Of a stretch of DNA of 6,934 nt, positions 4,960 to 6,934 are shown one piece after another (position 1 is the stretch's first letter; each line of letters starts with the position of its first letter). This stretch comes from Candidatus Coatesiibacteriota bacterium (GTDB lineage Bacteria > Oederibacteriota > CAKKQC01). Location: contig JAHFSL010000132.1 in the NCBI GenBank assembly GCA_023265785.1, positions 1-6,934 on the forward strand. Direction: 5' to 3'. The position numbers and the translations under genes were made by a program. The notes beneath the pieces are model-generated. The model saw only the letters and a program-made list of their open reading frames with translations. It was not told the DNA's origin and did no database searches.

Positions 4960-6934
4960 GCCACGCCGGCCTTGAGCGGGGCCCCGCCCGGGCGGTAGTA
5001 GTCCTGGAGCGGCCGGACTTCCAGCGGCCGGGTACGCAGGCTGTCCAGCGCGCTCACCAGCGCCTGCGCGCCCGCCAGCGTGGTCACGCACGGAATCCGG
5101 TGCTGGACCGCGGCCAGCCGGATCGTGTAGGTGTCGTTCCGGGGGCCCTTGCCCTGCGGAATGTTGATGATGAGGTGGATCTCCCCGTTCTTGATGAGGT
5201 CAAGGACATTGGGCCGGCCGCCCTCGTGCACCTTCGGGACCTGGGTGAAGGCGATGTTGTTCTGCCGCAGGGCGCGGCCGGTCCCCTCGGTGGCCAGCAC
5301 CTTGAATCCCAATTCCACCAACTGGCGGGCCACCACCGCGACGCCCCGCTTGTCATGGTTGCGCACGCTCAAAAAGACCGAGCCGGACCGGGGCAGTTTC
5401 TGGCCGGCCGCCTGCTGGGACTTGGCGAAGGCGGCGCCAAAGGTCGTGTCCAGCCCCATGACCTCGCCCGTGGATTTCATCTCAGGGCCCAGCACGATAT
5501 CCGCACCCTGGAACCGGTCGAACGGGAAGACCGATTCCTTGATCCCGATATGGGCGACATCCGGCGCGTTCTTGATCCCGAGGTCGTCGAGGGAGCGGCC
5601 CAGCATGATCTTGGTGGCCACCTTGGCCCACGGAATGCCCGTCACCTTGCCGATGAAGGGCACCGTGCGGGAGGCCCGGGGATTTACTTCCAGGACGAAC
5701 ACCTGCTCATTCTTGACGGCGTACTGGGCGTTCATCAACCCCTTGACCTTGAGGGCAAGGGCCAGGTCCCGCGTGTGGGCCCGGATACGGTCGAGGATCT
5801 CCTTGCCCAGCGTGTGCGGCGGCAGGACCATGGCGCTGTCCCCCGAGTGGATCCCCGCCTCCTCAATGTGTTCCATCACGCCGGCGATCACCACCCGCTT
5901 GCCATCGCTGACACAGTCCACATCCACCTCAATGGCATCCTCGAGGAATTTATCAATGAGGACCGGGTGCTCCGGTGAGACGAGCATGGCAGCGGTCATG
6001 GAGGCCTCCAATTGGGACCGGTCGTAGACGATGTCCATGGCGCGGCCGCCCAGGACATATGAGGGCCGGATCAGGACGGGGTAGCCGATCTTTCCGGCGA
6101 CCGAGGCGGCCTCCTTGAGCGACCGGGCGGTGCCCGCCTGCGGCCGGTCGAGTTTCAACTTCCGGAGAAGTTGTTCGAACCGGCGCCGATCCTCCGCGAT
6201 ATCAATCGAGTCAAATGAGGTGCCGAGGATTTTCACGCCGTGGGCGGCCAGCGGCTTGGCCAGTTTGAGGGGGGTCTGACCGCCCAACTGGAGGATGACC
6301 CCCAGTGGCTTTTCCCGGTCAAGGATCTCGATGACATCCTCGGCCGTGAGGGGCTCGAAATAAAGTCGGTCCGAAGTGTCATAGTCTGTCGAGACCGTCT
6401 CCGGGTTGCAGTTGATCATGATGACCTCGTGGTTCTCTTCACGGAGGGCGTAGGCGGCGTGGACACAGCAGTAGTCGAACTCGACGCCCTGCCCGATCCG
6501 GTTGGGCCCACTGCCCAGGATCGCCACCTTGGGGCGGCCGGTGGGCGGCGCCTCGGGCGTCTCCTCATAGGTGGAGTAGAGGTAGGGCGTCTTCGCCTCA
6601 AACTCGGCGGCGCAGGTGTCCACCATCTTGAACGCGGGATGGATGCCGGCCGCCCGCCGGGCCTTCGCCACCTCCTCCGCGCGGCCCCCCGTCCACCGGG
6701 CGATCTGGATATCCGAGAAACCGGCCCGCTTGGCCCGGCGCAGGGCTTCGGGGGTCAGCGGAAAGCCCTTCCCCGTCCGGGCCCGGCCGGCCGCCGTGCG
6801 GAGGGCCCGCTCGATGGCCACAATCTCCCCGATCTGCCGCAGGAACCACCGGTCAATCCGGGTCAGCCGGTGCAGTTCATCGGGGGTGATCCCCGCGGCC
6901 AGCGCATCACGCACATGGAGTATCCGGTTCGCCG
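4956..6934 (-). CDS. carB: Carbamoyl phosphate synthetase large subunit, 5'-truncated by window
   Basis: CarB makes carbamoyl phosphate from bicarbonate, two ATP and ammonia supplied by the CarA glutaminase; it feeds pyrimidine and arginine synthesis. About 658 residues are visible of a usual length near 1,070. The fragment starts near the end of the first ATP-grasp half. It includes the oligomerisation region with IDRWFLRQI, then the second (carbamate) half. Landmarks there are GPNRIGQGVEFDYCCVH (about 6457-6507), ETVSTDYDTSDRLYFEP, GGQTPLKLA, RPSYVLGGRAM, EVNPRASRTVPF and GPEMKSTGEVMG. From about position 5390 to 4956 it ends in the MGS-like allosteric domain, starting at SVFLSVR, which binds UMP, ornithine or IMP in known enzymes. 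The frame is open to the window edge and in register with the family. The GTG at 6914 is therefore an internal codon, not a start. The stop overlaps pyrK as GTGA. Confidence 0.97.
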   Translation of the reverse strand, partial: ANRILHVRDALAAGITPDELHRLTRIDRWFLRQIGEIVAIERALRTAAGRARTGKGFPLTPEALRRAKRAGFSDIQIARWTGGRAEEVAKARRAAGIHPAFKMVDTCAAEFEAKTPYLYSTYEETPEAPPTGRPKVAILGSGPNRIGQGVEFDYCCVHAAYALREENHEVIMINCNPETVSTDYDTSDRLYFEPLTAEDVIEILDREKPLGVILQLGGQTPLKLAKPLAAHGVKILGTSFDSIDIAEDRRRFEQLLRKLKLDRPQAGTARSLKEAASVAGKIGYPVLIRPSYVLGGRAMDIVYDRSQLEASMTAAMLVSPEHPVLIDKFLEDAIEVDVDCVSDGKRVVIAGVMEHIEEAGIHSGDSAMVLPPHTLGKEILDRIRAHTRDLALALKVKGLMNAQYAVKNEQVFVLEVNPRASRTVPFIGKVTGIPWAKVATKIMLGRSLDDLGIKNAPDVAHIGIKESVFPFDRFQGADIVLGPEMKSTGEVMGLDTTFGAAFAKSQQAAGQKLPRSGSVFLSVRNHDKRGVAVVARQLVELGFKVLATEGTGRALRQNNIAFTQVPKVHEGGRPNVLDLIKNGEIHLIINIPQGKGPRNDTYTIRLAAVQHRIPCVTTLAGAQALVSALDSLRTRPLEVRPLQDYYRPGGAPLKAGVA

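Noticed and set aside
4960..5091. N-terminal extension of PyrK by 44 residues
   Set aside because: It would lie wholly inside the end of carB and is Gly/Ala/Pro-rich without similarity to PyrK. The GTG at 4959 gives the normal N-terminus and a GTGA overlap.
5100..6027. Two long overlapping plus-strand frames opposite carB
   Set aside because: Both are shadows of the conserved carB reading frame and show no family motifs.
6912..6914. GTG at 6914 as the start of carB
   Set aside because: The frame stays open to the window edge, and the first residues align with the middle of CarB, so this is an internal valine.

Overview
This window is a tightly packed stretch of high-GC bacterial chromosome, about two-thirds G+C by eye. 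Every supported gene is on the minus strand, so the genes are transcribed from the right end towards the left. In that order they are: carB (its 3' two-thirds), pyrK, pyrD, an RlpA-like lipoprotein gene, pyrF, pyrE, a Gfo/Idh/MocA sugar oxidoreductase gene and a left-handed beta-helix (hexapeptide) acyltransferase gene cut by the left edge. There are no RNA genes, insertion sequences, CRISPR arrays or long non-coding gaps. The largest intergenic space is 18 bp.

Right and middle (positions 6934 to 1502): most of de novo UMP synthesis. CarB makes carbamoyl phosphate. PyrD with PyrK forms the NAD-linked class 1B dihydroorotate dehydrogenase. PyrE then makes OMP and PyrF decarboxylates it to UMP. 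Consecutive genes overlap by four bases (GTGA or ATGA) or, at pyrK/pyrD, are 2 bp apart, so this reads as one translationally coupled operon. carA, pyrB and pyrC are not in the window and could lie upstream of carB or elsewhere. The surprise is an RlpA-family peptidoglycan-associated lipoprotein gene between pyrD and pyrF, joined to both by the same ATGA overlaps.

Left (positions 1501 to 1): after an 18-bp, locally AT-rich gap come a sugar-nucleotide-type oxidoreductase and a hexapeptide acyltransferase. This pair recalls the dehydrogenase and N-acetyltransferase steps of bacterial diacetamido-sugar (surface polysaccharide) pathways. It may be the start of a cell-surface glycan cluster that consumes UDP-sugars, but the window ends before this can be tested.

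Organism: a lipoprotein of the RlpA family suggests a Gram-negative-type envelope. A class 1B (PyrK-dependent) dihydroorotate dehydrogenase in a very GC-rich genome fits several deep-branching or environmental phyla (for example Methylomirabilota/Rokubacteria, Nitrospirota or Deltaproteobacteria-like lineages). The sequence alone does not let me choose. I found no wholly new system. The most interesting points are the RlpA insertion, a departure from consensus next to a PyrF active-site lysine, and an apparently missing standard start codon for the acyltransferase.
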